Shown: positions 12,201 to 19,976, numbered from the stretch's first letter. The stretch is 64,000 bases of DNA from Lumbricus rubellus (GCA_945859605.1 OX243827.1:29818347-29882346), one strand, 5' to 3'. Made by a program: numbers and translations. Notes: generated by a model from the sequence alone, not told the origin.

Positions 12201-14317
12201 AAAATGACCTTGAACATGACATTATGACCTCAAGATGACCCCTGACGACAAAAACAAATTTATAAACGAATTCAGCATACCTGAATCAGTACCATTAGAG
12301 GTATTGCACGTGCATATGTTGTAAGAAATGAAGAAGATGAATTTTCCAATATGGCCGACGGCGGCCATATTGGATTTGTCAATTACGTCATTCGTGCCGT
12401 CATGGCGGACAAGCACCTCGGTGATTTTTCATGTCCAGGGACCCACTGACCGATTGGAAGTGAGAAACTCCCCCAACACCAAAGTGCATACGGGACCTCA
12501 TGGCACATCATGGATCATCGTCAGCACTTCATATTCACGATCTCCCCAGCAATAGCTTAAGGAGCTCCTGCCCTAATCTTCCTCTTCTTCGCGTATGTTT
12601 GTTTTTATCTTTGTTCAGTCCGGAGCCAACTATTACCTGGTCAGGACCAAAGAACACTCTACCAATTGGAAGATACGCTCTGAATTCGTTTAATTCACAA
12701 CTCACCATCAATAACGTAGCTGCAGCTGACGAGGGAGACTACTTCTGCGCTGGTTCAAATACACAAGGACGTACCACACATGTTCTTCAGATACGTGTTG
12801 AAGGTTTGTCTTGACTAGCGACCACTAGAAAATAGGCTACAGTAAAATACAGCAAAGTGATTGGAAATAGTTTGAGTTTCGTTGCTATTTGTCGCTGGGA
12901 TTACCAGCTCAAGAAATTAATTAACTTTCTAGCCATGCTGCTTGTGTGGAAGGCGAAAATACTGATGATTAGGGCCTACAGCAGACTTGTTGTCCTCGAG
13001 ACCAAAGTCTTGGTCTCGAGTGCGCTCAAGTTCGGTTTTAAAAGGCTTGGATTTGTTCTTGGTCTTGAGAATAAAAGTCTTGGTCTTGGTTTTTCAAGAC
13101 CAAGACCTGCCTTCACTGCTAGGCAAGCAGTAGGCCTAGGATATTTTAGGCATTTAACAACCATTCTATATGCCTAAAATATCCTAGGCCTACTGCCTGC
13201 CCCCGTTTCCGAATTTTGTACTTTCTTTATTGACGTAACAACGAATAGTGACGTGGTTTTTGCAGAGGCTCCCGTATTTCGCAGTGTGAAGGATGGTCCG
13301 TACAATGTCAACGTGACTGAAGGCGAATCGGTTACTTTCAACTGCAATGTCACTGCCAAACCAGATGCTACGATTGTCTGGCTTCAAGATGGAGTACCGC
13401 TAGATGGTGAGTAACGATAAATTTTCAAAGTAAACTATTCGGGGGCGAGAAAAACTCTACCTCAGGTAATGTATATCTTGTTATTGTGCATTTATATTCT
13501 GTTTCAGCAAGTTTAAAATGAGTCATACTTGGCTCCAGGTTAGTAGATGCCTTTTGCTTTGATAGCTGCACCAATGAAGTTTGATTTGGCTAAAATGTCT
13601 AGCTCCAATGTGCACTCTATAAGCAATCTCCAACTCTTGGCATTGGAGACTAGCACCACGAATGATTGCCAGCATTAAAGGCGCTTCTGAAAGTGTAGGC
13701 TACCCAGTTTAATTTTTCCGATGAGACTGGCATTGGCATGAACTTTGCTTTTATTGACCCTGTCAGGCTATGGTTATTTTATCGTCTAATTTGTTAAAGG
13801 TAGGTAAAGATGCAGTCGCACATTGGAGCGTACAAAAGCGACGCATTGCAAGTAATCAGTGGGTGATCTAACGGCACTAATAGCATCCTTATCATGTGCT
13901 TATGTTCAATGAGTTGCTATTGTGGCTTCTTTGAAACGCAGGAAATATCGTAATCAGTTCTGAATTTTATCTGAATTTAGAAAATGACAGTTTTCTCAGT
14001 TTTAGTCAGTCTTGTTTCACAATTCATTTATCGGGTAATTTTTTGACTTTAAGGATCTTTTTAAGCAAGGCAATTATATTTGCTTTAATGACTACAGCAG
14101 TAAGCTTACAATTACATAATACATAATTTATGCTTTCTTTTAGTTAACAATCCTCCCAGGCGATTTGCGTTCAGCAGAAACAAGAAAAGTCTGACGATCA
14201 GAGACGTTTGTCGAGACTGCGTCGACCGAGAGAGTAAAACGGATCTGATGGTTATTCAATGCAATGCAAGCAACGTTCATGGATACGCATTTGCTCAGGG
14301 ATACGTCAACGTTCTCA
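43..14317 (+). CDS. Gene A: L1CAM/neuroglian-like Ig receptor, two tandem Ig modules, 5' end outside window
   Basis: Thirteen exons (43-171, 332-440, 1184-1368, 2298-2438, 2851-3024, 3565-3906, 4398-4503, 7011-7384, 7678-7806, 8054-8162, 12619-12803, 13266-13406, 14144-14317) join in one open frame. They encode the end of Ig2, Ig3, Ig4 and an Ig6-like domain, then a complete second set of Ig1 to Ig4. Exon lengths match gene B domain by domain (129, 109, 185, 141, 174, 342, 106, 374 nt). L1-family proteins are cell-surface adhesion molecules of neurons and other cells; a surface role here is inferred. No signal-peptide exon precedes the second Ig1 exon at 4398, so the two modules are read as one polypeptide. 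An alternative is two genes of which the second lost its first exon. What follows Ig4 is uncertain (see 15370-17538 and 18501-18672). Confidence 0.8.
332..440 (+). CDS. Gene A exon: Ig3 first half, module 1
   Basis: Acceptor TTATAG, donor GTAAGG, phase 1 to phase 2. Encodes the linker N-P-A-G-L-R-P and strands A to B of an Ig domain, with V-T-L-R-C-F-C-S-G carrying the first disulfide cysteine plus a second nearby cysteine. The intradomain phase-2 break before the W-containing half is seen in every copy. Confidence 0.9.
1184..1368 (+). CDS. Gene A exon: Ig3 second half, module 1
   Basis: Acceptor TTCTTCAG, donor GTTTGT, phase 2 to phase 1. Starts P-E-P-T-I-T-W-S-G (strand C tryptophan) and contains the Ig signature S-D-E-G-D-Y-I-C, followed by strand G ending R-V-E-G. 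Its closest relative in the window is the exon at 12619-12803. Confidence 0.93.
2298..2438 (+). CDS. Gene A exon: Ig4 first half, module 1
   Basis: Acceptor ATTTCAG, donor GTAAAT, phase 1 at both ends. Contains [13 protein letters not shown], giving the first Ig cysteine and potential N-glycosylation sites (N-V-T, N-A-T), then I-A-W-F-Q-D-G. It is 141 nt long, as are the exons at 13266 and 34325. Confidence 0.92.
2851..3024 (+). CDS. Gene A exon: Ig4 second half, module 1
   Basis: Acceptor TTTTACAG, donor GTAAGT, phase 1 at both ends. Encodes P-P-R-R-F-V-F-S, then a C-R-N-C pair, then [13 protein letters not shown]. The last part matches the T-Q-C-E-A-R-N-x-H-G block of L1 Ig4. The C-x-x-C pair is an addition not expected in ordinary L1 Ig4 and is kept in all three copies of this exon. 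Confidence 0.92.
3063..3139. mobile_element. 77-bp piggyBac-like MITE with TTAA duplication
   Basis: The ends CCCTTTGAACC and GGTTCAAAGGG are inverted repeats. They are flanked by TTAA at 3059-3062 and 3140-3143, the target site used by piggyBac transposases. The element is too short to code for protein. It lies in the intron before the Ig6-like exon of gene A. Confidence 0.75.
3565..3906 (+). CDS. Gene A exon: complete Ig6-like domain
   Basis: Acceptor TTTACAG, donor GTGAGA, phase 1 at both ends, 342 nt. Unlike the other domains this Ig is in one exon. It has [14 protein letters not shown] and G-Q-Y-R-C. The C-x-A-x-x-D-P-S pattern resembles Ig6 of L1/neuroglian better than Ig5, so the receptor may have lost the original Ig5. 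That assignment is inference. Confidence 0.9.
4398..4503 (+). CDS. Gene A exon: Ig1 first half, module 2
   Basis: Acceptor ATTTCAG, donor GTAAGT, phase 1 to phase 2. Encodes P-P-T-I-T-K-H-P-V and V-T-L-E-C-K-A-E-G, the typical start of L1-family Ig1. The counterpart exons in genes B and C follow a signal-peptide exon; here the preceding exon in frame is the Ig6-like domain ending at 3906. Confidence 0.88.
4830..6727. mobile_element. DNA transposon with 8-bp target duplication ATGTATAT, transposase decayed
   Basis: The left end TAGTGTGGTCCTTA is the exact reverse complement of the right end at 6714-6727. A second block, GGGGCACCCTC / GAGGGTGCCTC, extends the inverted repeats. The 8 bases on each side (4822-4829 and 6728-6735) are both ATGTATAT. 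An 8-bp duplication fits the hAT and P superfamilies. Inside, around 5400-5582 on +, an ORF fragment contains W-D-G-K-L-L and V-D-R-L-P-V-L, a pattern I associate with transposon-derived proteins but cannot assign. A LINE fragment is nested at 5754-5974. Confidence 0.8.
5754..5974 (+). mobile_element. LINE 3' fragment (GAA-tailed, RTE/Jockey-type), nested
   Basis: Encodes remnants of the C-terminal tail of a non-LTR reverse transcriptase (D-W-P-H-H-E, then in another frame M-E-G-K). It ends GGCAGAGAACTAAAG followed by AAG repeats. The stretch is nearly identical to 62587-62803, so both are copies of one LINE family. Frameshifts make it non-functional. Confidence 0.75.
6730..6900. repeat. Degenerate (CA)/(TA) simple sequence
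   Basis: Runs of TATATACATACACGCACA and ACACACATACATACAC type. Its left edge coincides with the right target duplication of the preceding transposon. No coding content seen. Confidence 0.7.
7011..7384 (+). CDS. Gene A exon: Ig1 second half plus Ig2 first half, module 2
   Basis: Acceptor TTGCTTGTAG, donor GTAACT, phase 2 to phase 1. Begins T-Y-K-W-K-K-N (strand C tryptophan), then [18 protein letters not shown], very close to L1 Ig1. Ig2 starts around codon 70 with [11 protein letters not shown]; the first Ig2 cysteine is replaced by alanine. It is 374 nt, like the gene B exon. Confidence 0.93.
7678..7806 (+). CDS. Gene A exon: Ig2 second half, module 2
   Basis: Acceptor TTTACAG, donor GTAAGA, phase 1. 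Encodes [12 protein letters not shown], nearly the same as the exon at 43-171. The cysteine of strand F is replaced (F-Y-K-F), which pairs with the alanine in the preceding exon, so this Ig2 has no canonical disulfide. Confidence 0.93.
7920..8091 (+). repeat. Tandem duplication of an intron end and exon start (two acceptors)
   Basis: About 85 bp, including the sequence before the acceptor CTTTACAG and the first codons of the Ig3 exon, is present twice (copies near 7920-8004 and 8005-8090). The first acceptor would start an exon at 7969, the second at 8054. They differ by 85 bp, which is not a multiple of three, so only the downstream acceptor keeps the frame. Confidence 0.8.
8054..8162 (+). 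CDS. Gene A exon: Ig3 first half, module 2
   Basis: Acceptor TTTACAG (the second of two duplicated acceptors), donor GTAAGG, phase 1 to 2, 109 nt. Encodes [10 protein letters not shown] and V-T-L-R-C-F-F-S-G. This start is chosen because it restores the frame used by all paralogues. Confidence 0.9.
8366..8950 (-). mobile_element. LINE 3' fragment (CR1/Jockey-like) with ATTG-repeat tail
   Basis: Minus-strand translation gives the C-terminal region of a non-LTR reverse transcriptase: [24 protein letters not shown] and [10 protein letters not shown], in one frame for at least 142 codons. The 3' end reads GAGCGCCTCTGAGTAGAG...GGCGCTATATAAATTTATG and then repeated GATT. The 5' part is truncated, as is usual for LINE insertions. 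Confidence 0.88.
8991..9263 (+). mobile_element. tRNA-derived SINE with (CAT)n tail
   Basis: The head has A-box-like TGGTGGTATGG and B-box-like GGTTTGAATCT. The body GAACTTGGACAAGTTGC...CAGAGAACTCGTC is shared with copies at 23806 and 24445 (reverse). It ends in a TCA microsatellite that passes into TAA repeats up to about 9294. Confidence 0.8.
9191..9294. repeat. (TCA)n then (TAA)n microsatellite
   Basis: About 24 TCA units followed by about 10 TAA units. It forms the tail of the adjacent SINE. Confidence 0.95.
9358..12509. mobile_element. Foldback-type element with about 590-bp inverted arms
   Basis: The left arm (9358 to about 9948) and right arm (about 11931 to 12509) are reverse complements with few mismatches; both contain the same 64-codon open stretch in opposite orientation. 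Each arm holds two direct repeats of about 150 bp (around ACCTCTAATGGTACT). Between the arms lies a minus-strand ORF (10055-11383). No clear target duplication was found, so the exact ends are approximate. It sits in an intron of gene A, between the halves of Ig3. Confidence 0.85.
10055..11383 (-). pseudogene. Unassigned ORF inside the foldback element, one in-frame stop
   Basis: On the minus strand 214 codons from ATG at 11383 run to a TAG at 10739-10741. The same frame then stays open for 227 more codons to the stop at 10055, so one substitution separates two halves of a 442-codon frame. The product is hydrophilic and rich in S, R, P and D. It has an acidic run D-D-D-D followed by A-P-L-D-L-S, which fits the PxDLS motif bound by CtBP corepressors, and a charged helix-like segment around [11 protein letters not shown]. 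No catalytic motif was recognised. It may be a gag-like or accessory protein of the element. Confidence 0.5.
12619..12803 (+). CDS. Gene A exon: Ig3 second half, module 2
   Basis: Acceptor TTGTTCAG, donor GTTTGT, phase 2 to 1, 185 nt. Contains [11 protein letters not shown] and [12 protein letters not shown]. It pairs with the exon at 8054 across a 4.5-kb intron swollen by a LINE, a SINE and the foldback element. Confidence 0.93.
13122..13201. other. Long near-perfect hairpin (32-bp arms, 16-nt loop)
   Basis: The sequence 13122-13153 is the reverse complement of 13170-13201 with about two mismatches, centred on AGTAGGCCTAGGATATTTTA. It lies in the intron just before the Ig4 exon at 13266. 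It could be a small inverted-repeat element or a precursor-like RNA hairpin. Confidence 0.75.
13266..13406 (+). CDS. Gene A exon: Ig4 first half, module 2
   Basis: Acceptor TTTGCAG, donor GTGAGT, phase 1. Encodes [19 protein letters not shown] and I-V-W-L-Q-D-G. It has 141 nt and the same cysteine and N-V-T positions as its paralogues. Confidence 0.93.
14144..14317 (+). CDS. Gene A exon: Ig4 second half, module 2
   Basis: Acceptor CTTTTAG, donor GTAAGT, phase 1, 174 nt. Has P-P-R-R-F-A-F-S, a C-R-D-C pair and [10 protein letters not shown] stretch of about 77 nt is identical to the gene B exon at 35335. It is the last exon clearly belonging to the Ig part of gene A; no Ig6-like exon follows in the next kilobases. 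Confidence 0.93.
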
Positions 14318-14745
14318 GTAAGTAGAGATCAATGCATAGAGTCAAACGTATAAAAATTTAGCTTAGGCCTAGTTATGCAAAATAAATGGACAACTTATAA
14401 TGCTAACCAATTTCTGTCTAGCGTAGAATTGCTACACATTGCTACATATGGTTCATAAATATTATTATGCAGTTAGCAAGTTTTTAAGGCGCTACTAATC
14501 GTGGTCAACTGCTGCACAGCGCTCAATAATAATTAGACAGTACTGTACTGTGCAGTGCTGTTTAAATGGATATTCAGACACTCTTGTTAACGCGGCTACA
14601 TGTAGACATTATCAAATTATCTCAGCTGAAATTCACTAGCCCTAGTTCCAAGGACAGTGGGGCAATTTTATGAAGCGTGTGGAGTTAACACGAGGTCAAC
14701 TCTTATCCAAATGGAGAGGAATGTACAACAGCATGCGGATAACTT

Positions 14746-14873
<128 letters not shown>

Positions 14874-15369
14874 CCGTTTATTGACGAAGCATCAACCAAA
14901 AACAAAATAACAGCATTCGGTACAAACTCAATGACTTTCGAGTGATCGGTGCATAAGTCACAGGATCAATCCAAAAAGGTCGTTGGCCTATGGACTATTT
15001 GGCTATTGTAAAACAGTGCAAAGAACAACATGTTATACATGAAACGAAAGCAAACTGAAATAAAATGACAAACAGATTTTAAAAAAAAGATTTATGACCA
15101 ATCAGACCAACAGTTTAAATCTGGCAAACAGAGATTAAACAGTCTTTTAATTTTTCTTAAACATTTTAATTGGAAAGGTTAACAAGTAAACAGCATGTTT
15201 AATTGCTGGCCATGTCGTTAACTAAAACACAATTATCTGAGATGGCTACATCTTGTTTTGTGATAACTCATAATGGCATTAAGTACAATGACATCTAAAA
15301 CGCATTGATACATTGGTGAGCTGCATTTGAAAGACTTCCTAGAATCTTCACTTTTCTTCATTTTTGCAG

Positions 15370-15416
15370 GATCACGTAGGCCCACCCCTCGCCCGGTGCC
15401 ACAGCCACGCCCAGTG
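15370..15416 (+). CDS. Candidate exon: proline-rich linker
   Basis: Acceptor TTTTTGCAG, donor GTAAGT, phase 1 to 0. Encodes R-S-R-R-P-T-P-R-P-V-P-Q-P-R-P-V. Of the frames allowed by this acceptor, the one compatible with the phase-1 end of the Ig4 exon at 14317 is open and continues into the next block. Confidence 0.45.
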
Positions 15417-17538
15417 GTAAGTAAACCAACAAATGTCATGTTTTACGTTTAACAAACGTTGAAGTTGTGTTAGTGGCTTGGATTCTTCTTCTTCTTCTTT
15501 TTCGTTTTCTACTTTTTTCCTTCTTCTTCTTCGTGTTCTTGCTTTCCAAAAATAGTGTCTTCTACATAGATTGCCATTGTTCCTAAAATTATCTGTGCAA
15601 TGTGTACAACTGTGCATTATGCCGAGAAGAATTTATTTTAAACCGAATTGTTAAGACATAATTCACACTGGCATAGGCTGGGAAGAGAATTGCAAGAACA
15701 GGCGACTGAATTTATTGCTTTTCCAGAGTGTGACATCAAAGGTCCTTGCGTATTTGAAAGACGCTGGCAAAGCCAACAAAGTCTTTCCTCACAGTGGACT
15801 TCGACCAAGTTCCGGACTCATTTTTGAAGCGCCATCAGGTGAGTGTTTGAGGCTAATCTTGTTTAACGATTTGCTGCCATTTCAAACATGACTTGTGTCA
15901 CCCTCCTTCTTTATCCAGGCTTGGGACTGGCACTGGCAGAGTGCAACCGGATCAAAGTCTTCTGCTGGTTCATCTGTCTTCATTCAAGCCACTTTCAACT
16001 AATCTCGGGTGCATCCACTTCCTATTTCTATTTCTTATGCTCCACTCTTTGGTCAACTACACAGGAGCGCTCCAAATCCATTCTCGGTTAAGTAGGGGAC
16101 CGTCCGTAATTGACGTCATGCATCTGGGGGAGGGGTCGCATATTTGTGACAATGTGCGGCGATCCCATACTAGATAGACTATCATATGAATTTTGTGTTG
16201 GCGCGTGACGAGGGGGTAAACAAATTTTTAATTTGCGTGACGTCATTTATGTACGGCCTCTAGGACAGTTTTCAGATTGTGATAGAATGCGTTAGCGAGG
16301 ATATGTGGCAGCAGTTACTAGAGAAATGCATGACTGAGAGCACTTGTCAATGACATGTGATGAGTTTTCACATGTATTTGACACACTGAGGAGTTGTTTG
16401 ATTATTATGTTGGGGTGGGTTAGTGCTAATCGCATGTCCATTGTTAGCCTTGTCTAGGAAAAACATCGCAACAATGCGCCTGTGGATTCCGGCAAAGTTC
16501 GCCGGAATATATTCGGTCACTGTTTTCAACCTCACTAAAGCGAGGAACATCTCGGATGCCATGGACGCCTGCTTCCGTGAGGTGGAACTTTTATTTGAAG
16601 TGGAAGACACGTAGTCGCGTGGCAATCTGTATGACATAACATTTTTGCGTAATAATTTACAGGCCTTTAATTAAGACAAATTAATGGGTGCTGGAGGCGG
16701 TAGGAGTGGAGAGGAATCTTCTGAAGACAGTAAAAGAAAGAAAAATGATTTATTTTGGACACATCATGAGAAGAGAGGGAACATGCATTGAGAAAGACAT
16801 CATGCAGGGCACAAAGGCGGGAGACCGGAAAAGAGGAAGACCAAGGACTAACTGGCTGGGCAACATCAAGGAGTGGACTGGATTGACATTGGAAGAAATG
16901 ATAACATTGACGGAGGACAGAAAGCGTTGGAGGAACATTGTCCATGATGCGGCCGACCCTCGGATCGAGGATGGCTGAGAACAGAACAGAATTAAGATAG
17001 GTAGATTTTAAAATAACTATGCGCATCTTAAGATAGGTAGATTTAAAAATAATTATGTGCATTTTTTTGTGATCGAAATGTTTTAGTTAGGCTACTCACA
17101 CCGATAGCCTAGTGGGCTGAAAATAAATTTTGAAATAAACGGAACTTTGTTGCGTCTTAAAATTCATAATAAGTCAAAATATTATTATGAAGTCTAGAGT
17201 ATAGATGATAGATGTACCTATAAGCTTTTAATAAGTAGCACGATTTTTCTACTTATGCATCCTGGGACAACGTCTCTGATACCATCTGAATTTATATGTT
17301 ACTGTGATAAATTTAGGCTGAGCTAAGCGGTCCATCTTTGCTACTGGTCGACAACATGGACACACTCTACCCGAAGGCGTCCGCTAATGACCTTGGACGA
17401 AAGGCCGACGTGGAGAGACTTCTCCAGGTGACGACCAGAACGCTCCGCAGAACATTTGTCCTCTTTCTTGGATTTGTGGGAGACGTGAACAACTTGAATC
17501 CTGCTTTGATCCAGTCGGGATTGTTTGGCAGCGCATGA
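15370..17538 (+). CDS. Candidate AAA+ ATPase-like segment, phase-compatible with gene A
   Basis: Four blocks bounded by splice consensus (15370-15416, 15727-15838, 16448-16610, 17328-17538) join in one frame ending at a TGA. The last three sum to 486 nt, exactly 162 codons. They give, in order, a proline-rich linker; a G-L-R-P-S-S-G-L-I-F segment like the strand before an AAA+ P-loop; a degenerate P-loop region with R-K-N in place of G-K-T; a Walker-B-like L-L-L-V-D-N-M-D (normally D-E); and L-N-P-A-L-I-Q-S-G-L-F, like the second region of homology with its arginine fingers lost. The layout resembles AFG2/SPATA5-type or PEX6 D1 domains, but catalysis is unlikely. It may be fused to gene A, or be a separate decayed gene. 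Confidence 0.45.
15727..15838 (+). CDS. Candidate exon: AAA+ region up to the P-loop
   Basis: Acceptor TTTCCAG, donor GTGAGT, phase 0 to 1. Contains V-L-A-Y-L-K-D and then S-G-L-R-P-S-S-G-L-I-F-E-A-P-S, similar to the G-L-x-P-P-x-G-x-L-L-x-G-P-P-G run leading into a Walker A motif. The normal glycines are changed to E and S. Confidence 0.5.
16093..16262. mobile_element. 170-bp MITE with TIRs containing TGACGTCA
   Basis: Left end TAGGGGACCGTCCGTAATTG and right end TACGGCCTCTA are imperfect inverted repeats, each followed inward by TGACGTCA (a CRE-like palindrome). No perfect target duplication seen. It lies in the intron between the first two AAA-like exons. Confidence 0.65.
16448..16610 (+). 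CDS. Candidate exon: AAA+ mid region
   Basis: Acceptor TTGTTAG, donor GTAGTC (weak), phase 1 to 2. Starts A-L-S-R-K-N-I-A-T-M and ends in an amphipathic stretch A-M-D-A-C-F-R-E-V-E-L-L-F-E, matching in position the helix between Walker A and Walker B of AAA+ proteins. A competing acceptor ten bases downstream would give a different frame with G-K-T at its start but a less protein-like continuation. Confidence 0.45.
16687..16979 (+). mobile_element. LINE 3' fragment (RTE/Jockey-type C-terminus)
   Basis: An open frame of 96 codons contains Y-F-G-H-I-M-R-R-E, R-K-R-G-R-P-R-T-N-W and D-R-K-R-W-R, the hallmark C-terminal region of RTE-type LINE reverse transcriptases. It is truncated at the 5' side. 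Confidence 0.85.
17328..17538 (+). CDS. Candidate terminal exon: Walker-B-like and second-region-like motifs
   Basis: Acceptor GAGCTAAG, phase 2. The first residues after the join are T-G-P-S-L-L-L-V-D-N-M-D-T-L-Y-P-K, the shape of an AAA+ Walker B strand with the catalytic glutamate replaced by asparagine. About 50 residues later comes N-L-N-P-A-L-I-Q-S-G-L-F-G, where active enzymes have arginine fingers. It ends at TGA 17536-17538. It could be a decayed copy or a genuinely inactive regulatory domain. Confidence 0.5.
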
Positions 17539-18003
17539 GATTCTTATGTAACAACAGACACAACATGCTCGACCTATTTGCGTCACCTTGGGCTTTTTAA
17601 AGTCGCTGTTTCAAGTGACTGGTGATATCGCTTAGCTCTAAGCTTTATGCTTCATTTTTGATTACGGGAAACACTATGTGTTTGAACTCATCGTATTGAT
17701 TATTCAGTGTTACTGGCTTCTTATATATTAATCTTATAGCCTACTGTAACCTAGGCCTAGAAAGCAATATGTAAACTATAAACAAAATTAACTCTTTCAA
17801 GAACGCGACAACATGACAATGGATGATGTTTCATTGCATGCATTTAATTTGAAACTATAGTTAAGGTTTTTAATTTAGTCTGAATCTGATTTAATGTTTA
17901 TCTTTCACAACATCATTTTCCCTTAATCGAAGAAACCGATTGGAGCATTGACACTGTATCGCTTCTTTTGTGATCACGTAACCTGGTGTTATTGATTTTA
18001 GTT

Positions 18004-18100
18004 ATAGCCTAGGCCCTACTTGCGTGGCCGTATACCTAGCGGGACAAATGCCCCTTCTGGTCCTTTTCTGGCTAGTGCTGGGAAATTGTTATGTACAGGT
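18004..18100. mobile_element. LINE 3'-UTR-like remnant
   Basis: The run GTGGCC...TACCTAGCGGGAC...CCCCTTCTGG matches the block GTGGCCCTAACCAGCGGGAC...CCCTTCTGGG found after the LINE ORF at 28720-28770. It is therefore probably an old LINE tail and not an exon. Confidence 0.5.
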
Positions 18101-18500
18101 AATTCCCGTTTTGCTTTTCATTGACTTCATTTAAAAGAATTGAATGGATCCATTATTGTGGAAAAAGATAGCGTAGGCCTACACATTAACTCTTTTATGA
18201 ATACCGGGTAAATCAAATACTTTATTTGAATGTTTGGAACATAAGAATCAGGTTAAATCAGACAACTTTATATGAAGGGATAAATTTTGTCTCTATTATT
18301 ATAGTGTATACTCATTTAGTGCACGCAGTCGAAACTTATTCTAACACAGCTAAATCTTCCTAATAACCCGTTGCACATAATTTTGTATAAATGCCGTTTT
18401 GCCTGCACACGTCGCTATAATAATTGTATTATAATTATGAAGTGCTTCCTATTGTTAGACTATGTGCTGCTCATAAATGCAGAATCTATGTAGCCTACGA

Positions 18501-18672
18501 AATGAGCATAGGCCTGCCGCTGATTTTCGTGATAATTTTTGCAGTAGGCCTAATTGCCATGCTAACTTTTATTGCACTAAGTATAGCAATGCTAATATAT
18601 TTGGAGCGTGGCGATGTTGACATCGTTTGGGGACAGAAGGTCATAGAGAGTGGATGGAGGATTTACATCTAG
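18501..18672 (+). CDS. Candidate transmembrane exon of gene A
   Basis: After a possible acceptor ATGTAG an open frame runs to a TAG at 18670-18672. It has about 29 hydrophobic residues (G-L-P-L-I-F-V-I-I-F onward) followed by Y-L-E-R-G-D-V-D. This resembles the gene B transmembrane exon, where the helix is followed by R-L-N-R-G-Q-V-Y-D. Phase 1 at the start would be compatible with the Ig4 exon at 14317. There is no good donor and no FIGQY-type tail, so this may be a relic or a short alternative ending. Confidence 0.35.
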
Positions 18673-19288
18673 GTCTGAGGAGGATATCTGGCGTGAAAGA
18701 TTCGTTGTTATTGGTGTTGATTACGATGACAATGATATTCGAGCTCTTGTTGACGTAAGGCTATCGCACCCAGTCGCTATGAAAGCAATTACCAAAAATT
18801 AAGCTTATAATAATGCGATCAAATCGGTGCAAGTCAGATAGAAGGGCAGTGGCCGATTGTCTGCAGAGTAGGCTACTCGGGAATATAATTTCTTTCGTTC
18901 TTTGTCGGGAGTTCGAGGCTGTGAGATCGAGGACGCAGACTGTATACGACCTTTGGGCCCTAAAGGTTGGAAAAGACGTGTGAGTCATGTCGCACCCCAG
19001 CCCGCAGTAACCAATCCTCAATTTTAGGCCTAAGTGCGAGTGCTTCTAGAGTGCTTCTTGCTAATGTCAGGCGACCGTAAAAACGAAACACCGCATCTGA
19101 AAATGAATGCGCTTTTAGACTAGTCCCCAGCAGTAGTTAAACCCCACCAGGCGGAGAGGAGGCGCGCTGTTGCTTTGGCTATTGCAGCGTTATGAAGGTC
19201 GGCAGCAGGGCTGAAAGTGCTTTGATAAGCTAGCCGGGTATGAGATACACATCAGGGGATATGAAGATAAGTCTATGCAGAGACATAC

Positions 19289-19450
19289 ACGTAACTAGCG
19301 TTGGGCTTGGGAGGGGCAAACAAAGCTCAAGCCCCCCCCCCCAAATTAAAGTCAAAGCCGTTGTATGATTACGGCTAACTAGGCTACAGCACTCGCCATG
19401 CTCAAGGCTTAAGCCCCCCCCTCTCCAAACGAAAAATCCTAGTTACGTTA
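19289..19450. mobile_element. Small foldback/MITE with CGTAACTAG...CTAGTTACG ends
   Basis: Inverted ends ACGTAACTAG and CTAGTTACGT surround C-rich runs and the inverted GGCTTGGGAGGGG / CCCCCCCTCTCC blocks. Non-coding. Confidence 0.5.
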
Positions 19451-19784
19451 CTGAGTCTATGTGGAACGAACACGCGCGAATGCTTTTGATTTTTTACACT
19501 GTTAGGCCTATCTAATAATAAACCAAACTGTGGAAAATTGGTGGGCCTAAATGTTGAACAAGCGACCTGACAAAGCAGGACGCCAAATTGAATGCCGGAT
19601 CGCAGACCCGGACAGACCCCGCTCACTGTCGGTCGGTCCTCAGTCGATGAGCTTTTAGTACCGGTGAAAAGAATGGGAGACGGGATCGGGTTGTGGACTG
19701 TGAAGTATGTATGGTATGTTAAGACGTCTGGGTAGTGATCGGAAGGTGACGAAAGAGAGCTATCTTGTGATAACCGAGACAAGG

Positions 19785-19916
19785 GAGAGACAGACAGACA
19801 GATAGACGGACACAAAGAGACAGAGATAAAGAAAGAGACAGACTCAGGGAGACACAGAAAGAGACATAGCGATAGACAGACAGAGAGACAGAGACAGAAA
19901 GTTAGACAGATAAGAT
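19785..19916. repeat. (GACA)/(GAGA) simple repeat
   Basis: Imperfect GACAGACAGATAGACGG and AGAGACAGAG runs with no coding content. Confidence 0.9.
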
Positions 19917-19976
19917 ATAATTATCTAAGAGAGATACATGCATATATATACATGTATATATGTATATATATATATA

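Noticed and set aside
16458..16612. Alternative start of the AAA-like middle exon that would create a G-K-T motif
   Set aside because: The frame it opens is less protein-like and does not lead into the following exon; the acceptor at 16447 keeps the phase through to the stop.
18048..18098. ATG with a signal-peptide-like leader and a GTAATT donor, looking like the first exon of a further gene
   Set aside because: The sequence overlaps a LINE 3'-UTR motif shared with 28720-28770, and no following exon in compatible phase gives an open frame.
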